A program made the translations under genes and the position numbers. The notes under the pieces were generated by a model, which saw only the letters and a list, made by a program, of their open reading frames with translations, did not search any database and was not told the DNA's origin. Positions 1-5,607 of a stretch of DNA of 6,358 nucleotides are shown piece by piece. Each line of letters starts with the position of its first letter. Within the stretch, counting starts at the first letter, position 1. Origin of the DNA: Nitratifractor sp. (lineage in GTDB: Bacteria > Campylobacterota > Campylobacteria > Campylobacterales > Sulfurovaceae); the NCBI GenBank assembly GCA_015485845.1, contig WFSU01000032.1, positions 1 through 6,358 on the forward strand, written 5' to 3'.

Positions 1-91
1 AATATTGGCAGATGCGTTTAAATCAAAAATGGGGATGATCCGTGCCGATACGCCCGATATTCAGGATATAAAAGCAGGCAGAGATGACTAA
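1..91 (+). CDS. C-terminal fragment of a probable antitoxin
   Basis: An open frame enters from the left edge (first full codon at base 2) and stops at TAA 89-91, giving 29 residues that end in ADTPDIQDIKAGRDD. The tail is charged and hydrophilic. Its last 8 bases overlap the start of the PIN-domain gene at 84. A small upstream gene overlapping a PIN toxin by a few bases is the classic layout of a toxin-antitoxin operon, in which the upstream product is the DNA-binding antitoxin that neutralises the nuclease. The DNA-binding N-terminus lies outside the window, so the antitoxin family (ribbon-helix-helix, AbrB, Phd and so on) cannot be told. The identification rests on position, not on recognised sequence. 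Confidence 0.6.
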   Translation, partial: ILADAFKSKMGMIRADTPDIQDIKAGRDD

Positions 92-536
92 AATCTTTTT
101 CGATGCCAACATTTTGATCGATGTCTCCGACACGTCACGTCCATCATACGCTGAAAGCAGGGCGCTTCTAGATATGCTGCTGGATCACATTGACAACTTT
201 GCCTTCTATACCTCGTGCGATTTGATGACGACAGTCTATTATATACTCAGACAGAAGCTGGACAAAAAGGAGGCATTGTCTCAGATTGCATTGATCAATA
301 AGCTGATCGTTGTTGTAGAATTTGGGAATAATGAGATAGAAGAGGCCGTAAGACTGATGGAAGAAAATGACAAATACACCGACCTGGAAGATACCATCCA
401 ATACATCATGGCGCGAAAAGAAACGTGTGATTATATCATCACGAACGATAAACGTTTTGTGTCGGATGAAGTGCCGGTGCTTACGAGTAAAAGTGCCTTG
501 GAAGAGTTATTGCCTCATGGAATGGTGGATGGTTGA
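84..536 (+). CDS. PIN-domain ribonuclease toxin (VapC-like)
   Basis: This is a 150-residue protein with the PIN-domain layout. The N-terminal strand IFFDANILID supplies the first acidic residue (D7). An acidic residue at D46 follows the TSC strand, a DLED cluster spans 100-103, and IITND ends at D122. PIN proteins of toxin-antitoxin systems are Mg2+-dependent endoribonucleases that cleave tRNA, rRNA or mRNA when freed from antitoxin. The ATG at 84 overlaps the end of the upstream frame, which suggests translational coupling; an AGGCAGAG purine stretch precedes it. The last codons (GMVDG, then stop) lie inside the 7-base repeat tract that begins at 525, so the C-terminus appears shaped by the repeat. 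The gene looks more AT-rich than the metabolic genes nearby, compatible with lateral acquisition. The RNA target is not predictable. The fold is well supported; the toxin role is inferred from context. Confidence 0.85.
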   Translation: MTKIFFDANILIDVSDTSRPSYAESRALLDMLLDHIDNFAFYTSCDLMTTVYYILRQKLDKKEALSQIALINKLIVVVEFGNNEIEEAVRLMEENDKYTDLEDTIQYIMARKETCDYIITNDKRFVSDEVPVLTSKSALEELLPHGMVDG

Positions 537-615
537 TAGTTGATGGTGGATGGTAATTGGTAATTGGTAATTCGTAATTCGTGATTCGTGATTCGTGATT
601 CGTGATTCGTGATTG
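525..615 (+). repeat. Degenerate 7-base tandem repeat, 13 units
   Basis: Thirteen consecutive 7-base units fit GTNNATN in constant phase from 525 to 615 (91 bases). The units change gradually from left to right: GTGGATG and GTTGATG types first, then GTAATTG (553-566), GTAATTC (567-580), GTGATTC (581-608) and finally GTGATTG (609-615). The tract begins inside the last codons of the PIN gene and runs straight into a hairpin at 619-636. The period of 7 is not a multiple of 3, and no reading frame uses it beyond the toxin C-terminus. Confidence 0.9.
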
Positions 616-636
616 GGGACGCGACTTCAGTCGCGT
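615..636 (+). repeat. GGGG plus 18-base palindromic hairpin, copy 1
   Basis: GGGG is followed by ACGCGACTTCAGTCGCGT (619-636). This forms a perfect stem of ACGCGACT with AGTCGCGT around TC, in practice 7 pairs with a TTCA tetraloop. The 22 bases are identical to 2833-2854. There is no T-run on either side, so it does not look like a classical intrinsic terminator for either convergent gene (PIN toxin from the left, MTHFR from the right), although it could still act as a 3'-end structure. Confidence 0.85.
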
Positions 637-646
637 GGATGGCGGG

Positions 647-681
647 GAAATTAGAAAGTAGAAATTAGAAGGTAGAAAGTT
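647..681 (+). repeat. Second 7-base tandem tract, 5 units (GAAATTA/GAAAGTA type)
   Basis: Five units in phase, of the forms GAAATTA, GAAAGTA, GAAGGTA and GAAAGTT, occupy 647-681. The tract ends 7 bases from the stop codon of the MTHFR gene on the other strand (689-691). The block between the two convergent genes is therefore 7-mer tract, hairpin, 7-mer tract. A related unit family (GAAGGTA, GAGGGTA, GCGGGTA) recurs at 4664-4705. Confidence 0.8.
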
Positions 682-688
682 TGGTTTG

Positions 689-1606
689 CTACCCGATAAT
701 CTCCGAACACAGCTCAAACCGGTTATGCGTCATCAGATGGACGTTGCCGTGCAGAGCGATCATCTCATCAAAGATCCGCTTGGAGAGGGCGAAGCCTACT
801 TCGTGCTCTTTGTCGGCTCCATCCATCGCGGCGAGGTTCATCTCATCGATGATGGCTTTGGGGACGTGGATGCCGGGGACTTTGTCGTCGATGAACGTCG
901 CAGTGCGGGCGCGGACGATGGGGAACTGGCCGAGGATGAGCCGGGCATCCCGGGCGCTCTCACGGATGCTGAGGGTCTTGGCCTCTTCGAAGAGGGTGAT
1001 GAGCTCTCGGGCGTTTTCGGCATCAAACACTGGCTGGGTGAAGATCCCCCGGGCACCGTAGTCGAGCTTTTTGACCATCCGCTTAAGCAGATGTTTCATG
1101 TTTTTGGCTGTGGCATCGCTGACGGCGAAGGGGTAGATGGGTCTGGGAGCCGGATCGAGGGGTTGGCCGGAGTAGTCGGTGCCGTTGTTGAGGCGGTAGA
1201 TGATGCTCAGCAGCAGGGTGCTGTCGCGTTCGAGGACGCCTTTGACTTCGGGTTGGTCGGAGAGTTTGGCCGGATCGCCGGTGAGGGCGAGGATGAGACG
1301 GATGTCGAAGTCGTTGGCACCGAGGAGTTCGGATTGGAGGGAGAGTTTGTTGCGGTCGCGCATACTCATGGTGGCCATTACCGGCTTGCCAAAGGCGCTC
1401 TGGAGTTTGATGGCGCTGAGGACGGCGGACATCTTGAGGCGGGCGAGGGCATTGTCGGTGACCGAAAAAGCGCTCACTTTTTCATCAAGTCTATGTCTTT
1501 TGATATCATCGATAATATGGGAGACAGATGCGCCATGTGGCGGGTTTATTTCTACGGAGATAAACGGCGCATCGCCGGTGAGATTTTCACAGAATTGTTT
1601 GAACAT
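689..1606 (-). CDS. metF: Methylenetetrahydrofolate reductase family protein
   Basis: A 305-residue cytoplasmic protein of the MTHFR TIM-barrel family. The family reduces 5,10-methylene-THF to 5-methyl-THF using FAD, supplying the methyl group for methionine synthesis. Visible family signatures are VEINPP with the probable acid E19 (FEFFPP in E. coli MetF), SVTDN at 48-52, SMRDRN at 81-86, ALTGDP at 107-112 with D111 (the LRGD position that contacts FAD and folate), GIFTQPVFDAE with Q191, and a PGIHVP motif near the C-terminus. The length is close to the usual bacterial size (about 280-300). The ATG at 1606 has GGGAG (1618-1614) 7 bases upstream. It is divergent from serB with a 66-base gap. 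The sequence departs enough from E. coli MetF that electron donor and exact subgroup are uncertain; the family assignment is firm. Confidence 0.85.
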   Translation of the reverse strand: MFKQFCENLTGDAPFISVEINPPHGASVSHIIDDIKRHRLDEKVSAFSVTDNALARLKMSAVLSAIKLQSAFGKPVMATMSMRDRNKLSLQSELLGANDFDIRLILALTGDPAKLSDQPEVKGVLERDSTLLLSIIYRLNNGTDYSGQPLDPAPRPIYPFAVSDATAKNMKHLLKRMVKKLDYGARGIFTQPVFDAENARELITLFEEAKTLSIRESARDARLILGQFPIVRARTATFIDDKVPGIHVPKAIIDEMNLAAMDGADKEHEVGFALSKRIFDEMIALHGNVHLMTHNRFELCSEIIG

Positions 1607-1634
1607 TGCCGTGCTCCCAATAAGTATATTTGGC

Positions 1635-1640
1635 TATAAT
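1635..1640 (+). promoter_or_regulatory. Candidate -10 element for serB
   Basis: TATAAT lies 33 bases before the serB start and would place transcription start near 1647, leaving a short leader that contains the AAAGG ribosome-binding site at 1663-1667. No convincing -35 element is seen at normal spacing. Weak -35 boxes are common in Campylobacterota, so this is plausible but unproven. Confidence 0.45.
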
Positions 1641-1672
1641 TCTACCCAAAAGATGCATAGATAAAGGCGCAC

Positions 1673-2302
1673 ATGAAACTGGCTGTATTTGATTTTGACT
1701 CGACGTTGATGGATGGGGAGACGATTGATTTTTTTGCTGAGCCGTTGGGGTTGAAGGATGAAGTAGCGGAGATCACCGAGGAGGCGATGGCGGGTCGGAT
1801 GGACTTTTTCATGGCGCTCGTGGCGCGAGCGAAGCTCCTCGAGGGTCTGGATGTGGCCGTCGCACAGCAAATCTGCGAAAACCTCCCTATGATGCCCGGT
1901 GCACAGGAGACCATTGATGGGCTCAAAGCAAAGGGGTACAAGGTTGTTTGTTTTTCTGGTGGCTTTCGTCAAGCGACCGAGCCGATGGCTAGGCGCCTGG
2001 GACTGGATGCCGATTTTGCCAACTTCCTCTACGTCGATGAGCATGGGCGGCTTACCGGTGAAGTGGGTGGTGAGATGATGTACGGCGATGCCAAAGGGGA
2101 TATGTTGCTACGCCTGCAAGCCTTGATGGGGATCGGCCGGGAAGATACCCTCGTGGTCGGCGACGGCGCCAATGATCTGAGCATGTTTGCCCACGCCGAC
2201 ATCCGAGTAGCGTTTCGGGCGCGTCCGGTGCTGGTGGAGCAGGCGACGCATGTGATTACCGAGAAGGATCTTAGGGGGATTTTGACGATTGTGTCGTCGT
2301 GA
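1673..2302 (+). CDS. serB: Phosphoserine phosphatase (HAD superfamily)
   Basis: A 209-residue HAD-fold phosphatase catalysing the last step of serine synthesis, O-phosphoserine to serine plus phosphate. Motif I is DFDST with nucleophile D7 and acid/base D9, followed by E16 at the substrate-binding position (DFDSTL...E as in the Methanocaldococcus enzyme). The cap region holds R52 in VARAKLL, matching the substrate-binding Arg. Motif II is FSGGF with S95; motif III is K141 in GDAKGDML; motif IV is GDGANDL with D164 and D168 for Mg2+. The length matches the short SerB form without an N-terminal ACT domain. AAAGG at 1663-1667 sits 5 bases before the ATG. The gene ends 6 bases from the convergent membrane-protein gene with no obvious terminator. 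A related HAD phosphatase with another substrate is possible but less likely given the full motif set. Confidence 0.9.
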   Translation: MKLAVFDFDSTLMDGETIDFFAEPLGLKDEVAEITEEAMAGRMDFFMALVARAKLLEGLDVAVAQQICENLPMMPGAQETIDGLKAKGYKVVCFSGGFRQATEPMARRLGLDADFANFLYVDEHGRLTGEVGGEMMYGDAKGDMLLRLQALMGIGREDTLVVGDGANDLSMFAHADIRVAFRARPVLVEQATHVITEKDLRGILTIVSS

Positions 2303-2308
2303 GGTGGT

Positions 2309-2746
2309 TTAGACCAGATACATCACCTTGGCAAGAACAACAATCACAAACACCAACACAAATGCGACATAGTGGATCACCGCAAACAACTTTCCTTCTG
2401 AACGTCCGAGGTTGAACAGAACGATAGCGGTGAGGATGCCGACGGTGACGAGGAGGACAAGGAAGACTTTGATGTTGAGGACGATGTTGAACGGGGTGGC
2501 GAACATTTCATTGATGCTGTGGATGTGATCGAGGTACATCAGCGTACCGGTGATGAGCAGCGTGGCAAAAAAGACCGGGATGATTTTGATGCCCCGTTTG
2601 ACGATGGCGTATTCGGCTTCTTCCTGCCGATGCTTGCCGTAGAGTTTGCCGATGGAGGGGAATAATACGACCTCGGCGAAGATAAAGCCTCCGAAGATCA
2701 CGGCTGAGATGAGGTGAAGAATTTGGAAGAGAGAATAGCTGGACAT
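2309..2746 (-). CDS. Four-helix membrane protein, CopD-like
   Basis: A 145-residue inner-membrane protein with about four hydrophobic segments (roughly 6-29, 53-72, 87-112 and 122-143). The first helix, with HLISAVIFGG and a following acidic and proline turn (EVVLFP), resembles the CopD family, whose members are linked to copper import or resistance or may bind haem. Histidines at 11, 74, 76 and 125 are near membrane boundaries and could be metal or haem ligands; that is inference. The start is taken as ATG 2746 because GGAGG at 2757-2753 lies 6 bases upstream. An in-frame TTG at 2752 touches that site directly and cannot be served by it. It is convergent with serB (6-base gap) and divergent from the ABC transporter. 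No copper chaperone or other copper gene is seen nearby, so function is tentative. Confidence 0.7.
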   Translation of the reverse strand: MSSYSLFQILHLISAVIFGGFIFAEVVLFPSIGKLYGKHRQEEAEYAIVKRGIKIIPVFFATLLITGTLMYLDHIHSINEMFATPFNIVLNIKVFLVLLVTVGILTAIVLFNLGRSEGKLFAVIHYVAFVLVFVIVVLAKVMYLV

Positions 2747-2752
2747 TAACAA

Positions 2753-2757
2753 CCTCC
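2753..2757 (-). promoter_or_regulatory. Ribosome-binding site fixing the CopD-like start
   Basis: GGAGG on the minus strand ends 6 bases before ATG 2746. It decides between that ATG and a TTG two codons upstream, which would directly abut the site. Confidence 0.8.
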
Positions 2758-2768
2758 ATTTTTGGGTG

Positions 2769-2774
2769 ATTATA
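2769..2774 (-). promoter_or_regulatory. Candidate -10 element for the CopD-like gene
   Basis: TATAAT on the minus strand lies 22 bases before ATG 2746 and would give a transcript start near 2762 with a very short leader that still contains GGAGG. No clear -35 box is seen at 16-18 bases. It is a perfect -10 match in an intergenic region, but unconfirmed. Confidence 0.5.
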
Positions 2775-2814
2775 CTCTATCTTGACTTTTGCGGACTTGG
2801 TGGAGGGGGACTTT

Positions 2815-2854
2815 GTGATTCGTGATTGGTAAGGGGACGCGACTTCAGTCGCGT
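2815..2854 (+). repeat. Composite repeat copy 2: 7-mers plus 18-base hairpin
   Basis: GTGATTC and GTGATTG units (2815-2828) are followed by GTAAG and then by 22 bases identical to 615-636, including the hairpin ACGCGACTTCAGTCGCGT at 2837-2854. Compared with copy 1, the 14 bases of 7-mers also match exactly (602-615) and only five bases are inserted between the parts. The element lies between the divergent CopD-like and ABC transporter genes, ending 15 bases before the transporter's candidate -10 region. Confidence 0.85.
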
Positions 2855-2868
2855 TGGGTAGACGGTGA

Positions 2869-2877
2869 TGGTATAAT
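2869..2877 (+). promoter_or_regulatory. Candidate extended -10 promoter for the ABC transporter
   Basis: TGGTATAAT contains a perfect TATAAT (2872-2877) preceded by the TGn of an extended -10, which can work without a strong -35. Transcription would start near 2884, about 19 bases before the ATG at 2903. The -35 position would fall on the 3' arm of the repeat hairpin (around 2849-2854), which has no -35 match. Confidence 0.5.
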
Positions 2878-2892
2878 ATCGCATCTCAATTT

Positions 2893-2896
2893 GGAG
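2893..2896 (+). promoter_or_regulatory. Ribosome-binding site fixing the ABC transporter start
   Basis: GGAG lies 6 bases before ATG 2903. This supports that ATG over an in-frame GTG at 2822, which lies inside the repeat and upstream of the candidate promoter. Confidence 0.8.
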
Positions 2897-2902
2897 ACAA
2901 CC

Positions 2903-4663
2903 ATGAACACATGCACCATAAAGAGGGTCATTTCTCAAGCTCTCAAATATAAGTCAGCCCTCATACGCGGTAACTTCTACGCCATCATCGCCACAACCAT
3001 GACCGTGACGATCCCCTTGTTTATCCCAATGCTGGTGGATGAACTGCTCCTGCACAAGAGCGACCGGCTCACCGGATGGGTCGCGGCGCACATCATGCCA
3101 ATGTCGGTGACGGGGTATCTGGTGTTTTTCCTCGTGTTGACCCTCGTAATGCGTGGAATGGGAATGCTGCTCAATGTCGCGCAGGTACGTACGTTTCTCA
3201 GCGTCTCCAAAAGCATCTCTCTCGGGCTGCGGGAGCGGTTGCTCGGGCATTTGAAACGGGTATCACTGGCTGAGTATGAGACGATCGCCCCCGGAGCGGT
3301 GGCCGCCAAGCTCGTGACCGATGTTGATACGGTCGATGCCTTCATCGGGACGACGGTGAGCAAGTTTGTGATCTCGATCCTGACGTTGCTTTTTACGGCG
3401 GTCGTATTGTTATTAATCCACTGGCAGTTGGCATTGTTTATCCTCCTGACCAATCCCATTGTAGTTTTTTTTACCGCCAGGTTGGCACGTAACGTCGGCA
3501 AACTCAAACGGCAGGAGAATCAAGCCGTCGAAGCATTCCAATCAACCCTGAGCGAGACGCTCGAGCTCTTCCACAGTGTACGGGCGTCCAACAAAGAGGG
3601 GTATTTCTTCGGCCGGATTCTCGAGCAGGCACGGACTCTCAAGGAGCGATCGGTTCAGTTTGGCTGGCGCTCAGACCGGGCGATCCGGGTGTCGTTTCTC
3701 GTGTTTCTCGGCGGGTACGAAGTGTTTCGGGCGGTGAGCATCTGGGTGGTGGCGTACAGTGATCTGAGCATTGGGTTGATGCTGGCGATCTTCGGGTATC
3801 TGTGGATCATGATGACCCCCACGCAGGATGTGATCAATTTCCAGTATGCCCTGGCCAATGCCCGGGCGGCGTGCGGTCGGATCAATGATATCTTCGCGAT
3901 GGAGACGGAGCCGGAAGTGCCCGATAGTGTCAATCCGTTTGCCCGGGGAACTGCCGCAGGCATTATGACTGAAAACCTGGGGTTTGCCTACCGAAATTCT
4001 GATCCAATCCTCACCGACATAGCTTTGAAAGTCGCTCCGGGTCAAAAGGTCGCCATCGTCGGTGCCAGCGGCAGCGGCAAAACCACACTGGCCAACCTCA
4101 TCGCCGGATTTTATCCGCCGAGTGCGGGGCAGATATATTACGAAGGTATTCCGCACGAGCGGATCACCCCCTCCACGATCCGCTCCGGGGTGCACATGGT
4201 TTTACAGCATCCGAAGCTCTTTAATGATACAATGCGATTCAATCTCACGCTGGGCAACGTCCACAGCGATGAGGTGATCGACCGGGCGGTGCGGATCGCA
4301 CAGCTGGGCGAGGTGATCGATCGACTCCCCGAGGGGATCGACACGATCGTGGGCAAAGACGGCGTGCGCCTCAGCGGCGGACAGCGCCAGCGGGTCGCCA
4401 TCGCACGGATGGTGCTCCAGGATCCCTCTGTGGTGATCTTCGACGAATCAACCTCGGCACTCGATGTACACACCGAGGCGCGGCTTTTTGCCGATCTGCA
4501 TGCCTATTTGGGGGACAAAACCGTCCTCACCATCGCCCACCGCCTGAGCACCATCGAGCGTGCCGATTTCATCTACGTCCTCGAAGAGGGCACCATCGCC
4601 GATGCCGGGACACCGGAAGCACTGATGACGCGGGGTGAGAATTATTTTGCTGAGATGGTGTGA
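2903..4663 (+). CDS. ABC exporter half-transporter (fused permease and ATPase)
   Basis: A 586-residue inner-membrane protein with an N-terminal transmembrane domain and a C-terminal nucleotide-binding domain, the MsbA/MdlB-like exporter arrangement that acts as a dimer. Hydrophobic segments include about 21-45, 70-92, 155-172, 176-193, 263-283 and 285-305. The ATPase motifs are complete: Walker A GASGSGKTT at 387-395, Q-loop Q435, signature LSGGQ at 490-494, Walker B VVIFDE with D514 and E515, D-loop SALD at 518-521, and H-loop H546 in TIAHRLST. There is no N-terminal peptidase C39 domain, so it is not a bacteriocin-processing type. The start at 2903 is chosen from the GGAG 6 bases upstream; extending to GTG 2822 would translate the repeat element. 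It appears monocistronic, and no partner gene reveals the substrate, which could be lipid, peptide or drug. Confidence 0.9.
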   Translation: MNTCTIKRVISQALKYKSALIRGNFYAIIATTMTVTIPLFIPMLVDELLLHKSDRLTGWVAAHIMPMSVTGYLVFFLVLTLVMRGMGMLLNVAQVRTFLSVSKSISLGLRERLLGHLKRVSLAEYETIAPGAVAAKLVTDVDTVDAFIGTTVSKFVISILTLLFTAVVLLLIHWQLALFILLTNPIVVFFTARLARNVGKLKRQENQAVEAFQSTLSETLELFHSVRASNKEGYFFGRILEQARTLKERSVQFGWRSDRAIRVSFLVFLGGYEVFRAVSIWVVAYSDLSIGLMLAIFGYLWIMMTPTQDVINFQYALANARAACGRINDIFAMETEPEVPDSVNPFARGTAAGIMTENLGFAYRNSDPILTDIALKVAPGQKVAIVGASGSGKTTLANLIAGFYPPSAGQIYYEGIPHERITPSTIRSGVHMVLQHPKLFNDTMRFNLTLGNVHSDEVIDRAVRIAQLGEVIDRLPEGIDTIVGKDGVRLSGGQRQRVAIARMVLQDPSVVIFDESTSALDVHTEARLFADLHAYLGDKTVLTIAHRLSTIERADFIYVLEEGTIADAGTPEALMTRGENYFAEMV

Positions 4664-4705
4664 GATATTAGAGGGTAGAAGGTAGCGGGTAGCGGGTAGA
4701 ATTTT
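4664..4705 (+). repeat. 7-base tandem tract directly after the ABC transporter stop, 6 units
   Basis: Units of the type GAGGGTA, GAAGGTA and GCGGGTA (twice) run in constant phase from 4664, the base right after the TGA stop at 4661-4663, to 4705, with weaker first (GATATTA) and last (GAATTTT) units. The unit family resembles the tract at 647-681. Confidence 0.8.
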
Positions 4706-4724
4706 CTCGTGAGTTCGCGCGTAG

Positions 4725-4742
4725 GGTGTGCAACAGCACACC
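4725..4742 (+). repeat. Hairpin GGTGTGC / GCACACC
   Basis: A perfect 7-pair stem (4725-4731 with 4736-4742) encloses an AACA loop. With the hairpins at 4779-4793 and 5641-5657 it shares a GC, A-rich loop, GC apex (or its complement), a second hairpin class distinct from the GACTTCAGTC class. It is not followed by a T-run. Confidence 0.75.
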
Positions 4743-4753
4743 AAAACACTGAT

Positions 4754-4819
4754 AGGGGATTGGACTTCAGTCCAATTTAGACGCAAAGCGTCTCTTGTGG
4801 GACTGAAGTCCCAGCCCCT
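4754..4819 (+). repeat. Three-hairpin element closed by an outer AGGGG/CCCCT stem
   Basis: AGGGG at 4754-4758 can pair with CCCCT at 4815-4819. Inside are three perfect hairpins: ATTGGACT-TC-AGTCCAAT (4759-4776), AGACGC-AAA-GCGTCT (4779-4793) and GGGACT-GA-AGTCCC (4799-4812). The first has the same layout as copies 1 and 2 (GGGG then an 18-base palindrome with a TTCA apex), but its stem sequence differs while its pairing is kept. This is good evidence that structure, not sequence, is maintained. The folded form resembles a cloverleaf, but it is not a tRNA. Confidence 0.8.
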
Positions 4820-4823
4820 TTTT
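4799..4823 (+). terminator. Terminator-like hairpin and T-run just upstream of uppP
   Basis: The hairpin GGGACTGAAGTCCC is followed by AGCCCC and TTTTT (4819-4823). A close counterpart follows uppP at 5695-5720, where it is a better terminator candidate. Here it could stop read-through from the ABC transporter gene, but it ends only 13 bases before the uppP start codon. The AGCCCC spacer means the T-run is not directly against this stem unless the outer AGGGG/CCCCT stem forms. Confidence 0.4.
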
Positions 4824-4826
4824 GAC

Positions 4827-4831
4827 AAGGA
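4827..4831 (+). promoter_or_regulatory. Ribosome-binding site fixing the uppP start
   Basis: AAGGA ends 5 bases before ATG 4837. It rules out the in-frame TTG at 4822, which overlaps the T-run of the upstream hairpin element and lies before this site. Confidence 0.8.
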
Positions 4832-4836
4832 AAAAA

Positions 4837-5607
4837 ATGGACATTATCCAAGCCATCATCATCGGCATCATCGAGGGATTTACCGAGTTTCTTCCCATCT
4901 CTTCGACCGGGCACATGATCGTCGCGGCCAAGTTTCTCGGCGTGGCGGAGAATGATTTGACCAAAGCTTACGAAGTGATCATCCAGTTTGCGGCGATCCT
5001 CGCGGTGATTCTGATTTACCGGGACAAACTCAGCCCCCGTCGGGTTGTGCTGTGGCAGAAGCTTATCGTTGCGTTTCTCCCTTTGGGGGCGATTGGATTT
5101 ATTTTTCGCCACCAGATCAAAGACCTCTTTAGCGTCCCGGTAGTGGCATGGATGTTTATCATCGGGGGGATTGTTTTCCTGATCGTGGAATTTTTCTACA
5201 AAGAAGAAGCCAAAGTCCGTACCACCGACATCGATGCGGTGAGCTGGAAGCAGGCGATTTGGATCGGGGTTGCACAGGTGGCTGCCCTCATCCCCGGCAC
5301 CTCCCGCGCCGGAGCGACGATCATTGGCGGACTGTTGACCGGGCTCGATCGTAAGACCTCCGCAGAGTTCAGTTTCCTGCTGGCGATTCCTGTGATGGCA
5401 GCGGTCAGCGGCTACGACCTGCTCAAGCACTACCATGAGTTTGCCCATGCCAACTGGGGCGCGTTTGCGATCGGGTTTGTCGTGGCGTTTGTTGTCGCGT
5501 GGCTGACGATCAAGCTTTTTATCGCGTTTTTGCAGCGCTTTACGTTCAACGCATTTGGTATTTACCGGATTGCGTTGGGGGCGGCGTTGCTGGTGTATTT
5601 TAGTTAG
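4837..5607 (+). CDS. uppP: Undecaprenyl-diphosphate phosphatase
   Basis: A 256-residue multi-helix inner-membrane protein of the BacA/UppP family. It dephosphorylates undecaprenyl diphosphate so that the lipid carrier can be reused for peptidoglycan and other envelope polymers, and its overproduction gives bacitracin resistance. Both family signatures are present: IEGFTEFLPISSTGH with E13, E17 and H26 (the E-xxx-E motif plus catalytic His), and PGTSRAG at 153-159 with the essential Arg at 157. The length is a little shorter than the E. coli protein (273) but normal for the family. About eight hydrophobic segments run throughout. ATG 4837 is supported by AAGGA at 4827-4831. No convincing promoter is seen between the terminator-like element upstream and this start, so how it is transcribed is an open question. 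A 7-mer tract and terminator-like structure follow the stop. Confidence 0.95.
   Translation: MDIIQAIIIGIIEGFTEFLPISSTGHMIVAAKFLGVAENDLTKAYEVIIQFAAILAVILIYRDKLSPRRVVLWQKLIVAFLPLGAIGFIFRHQIKDLFSVPVVAWMFIIGGIVFLIVEFFYKEEAKVRTTDIDAVSWKQAIWIGVAQVAALIPGTSRAGATIIGGLLTGLDRKTSAEFSFLLAIPVMAAVSGYDLLKHYHEFAHANWGAFAIGFVVAFVVAWLTIKLFIAFLQRFTFNAFGIYRIALGAALLVYFS

Noticed and set aside
525..681. CRISPR array
   Set aside because: The repeat unit is 7 bases with no spacers, and no cas gene is present. It is a contiguous tandem repeat.
1623..1628. Minus-strand TATACT with an upstream TTTTGG as a promoter for the MTHFR gene
   Set aside because: The transcript would start near 1616, inside the GGGAG ribosome-binding site (1618-1614), so this placement would not give a translatable leader.
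686..1639. Long plus-strand open frame of 317 codons antisense to the MTHFR gene
   Set aside because: Its product is rich in Gly, Glu and Asp with no recognisable domain, and the opposite strand carries a full set of MTHFR motifs with a good ribosome-binding site. It is a codon-bias shadow.
2303..2308. Terminator between serB and the convergent membrane-protein gene
   Set aside because: Only six bases separate the stops, and I found no GC-rich stem with a T-run around them. The two transcripts probably overlap.
4754..4819. tRNA or tRNA-like gene suggested by the cloverleaf shape
   Set aside because: The acceptor-like stem has only five pairs, there is no T-loop or D-loop consensus, and the three arms are near-perfect palindromes with 2-4 base loops, unlike tRNA.
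4777..5448. Minus-strand open frame of 223 codons opposite uppP
   Set aside because: It is a low-complexity charged product with no family signature, lying antisense to clear UppP motifs and running into the repeat element.
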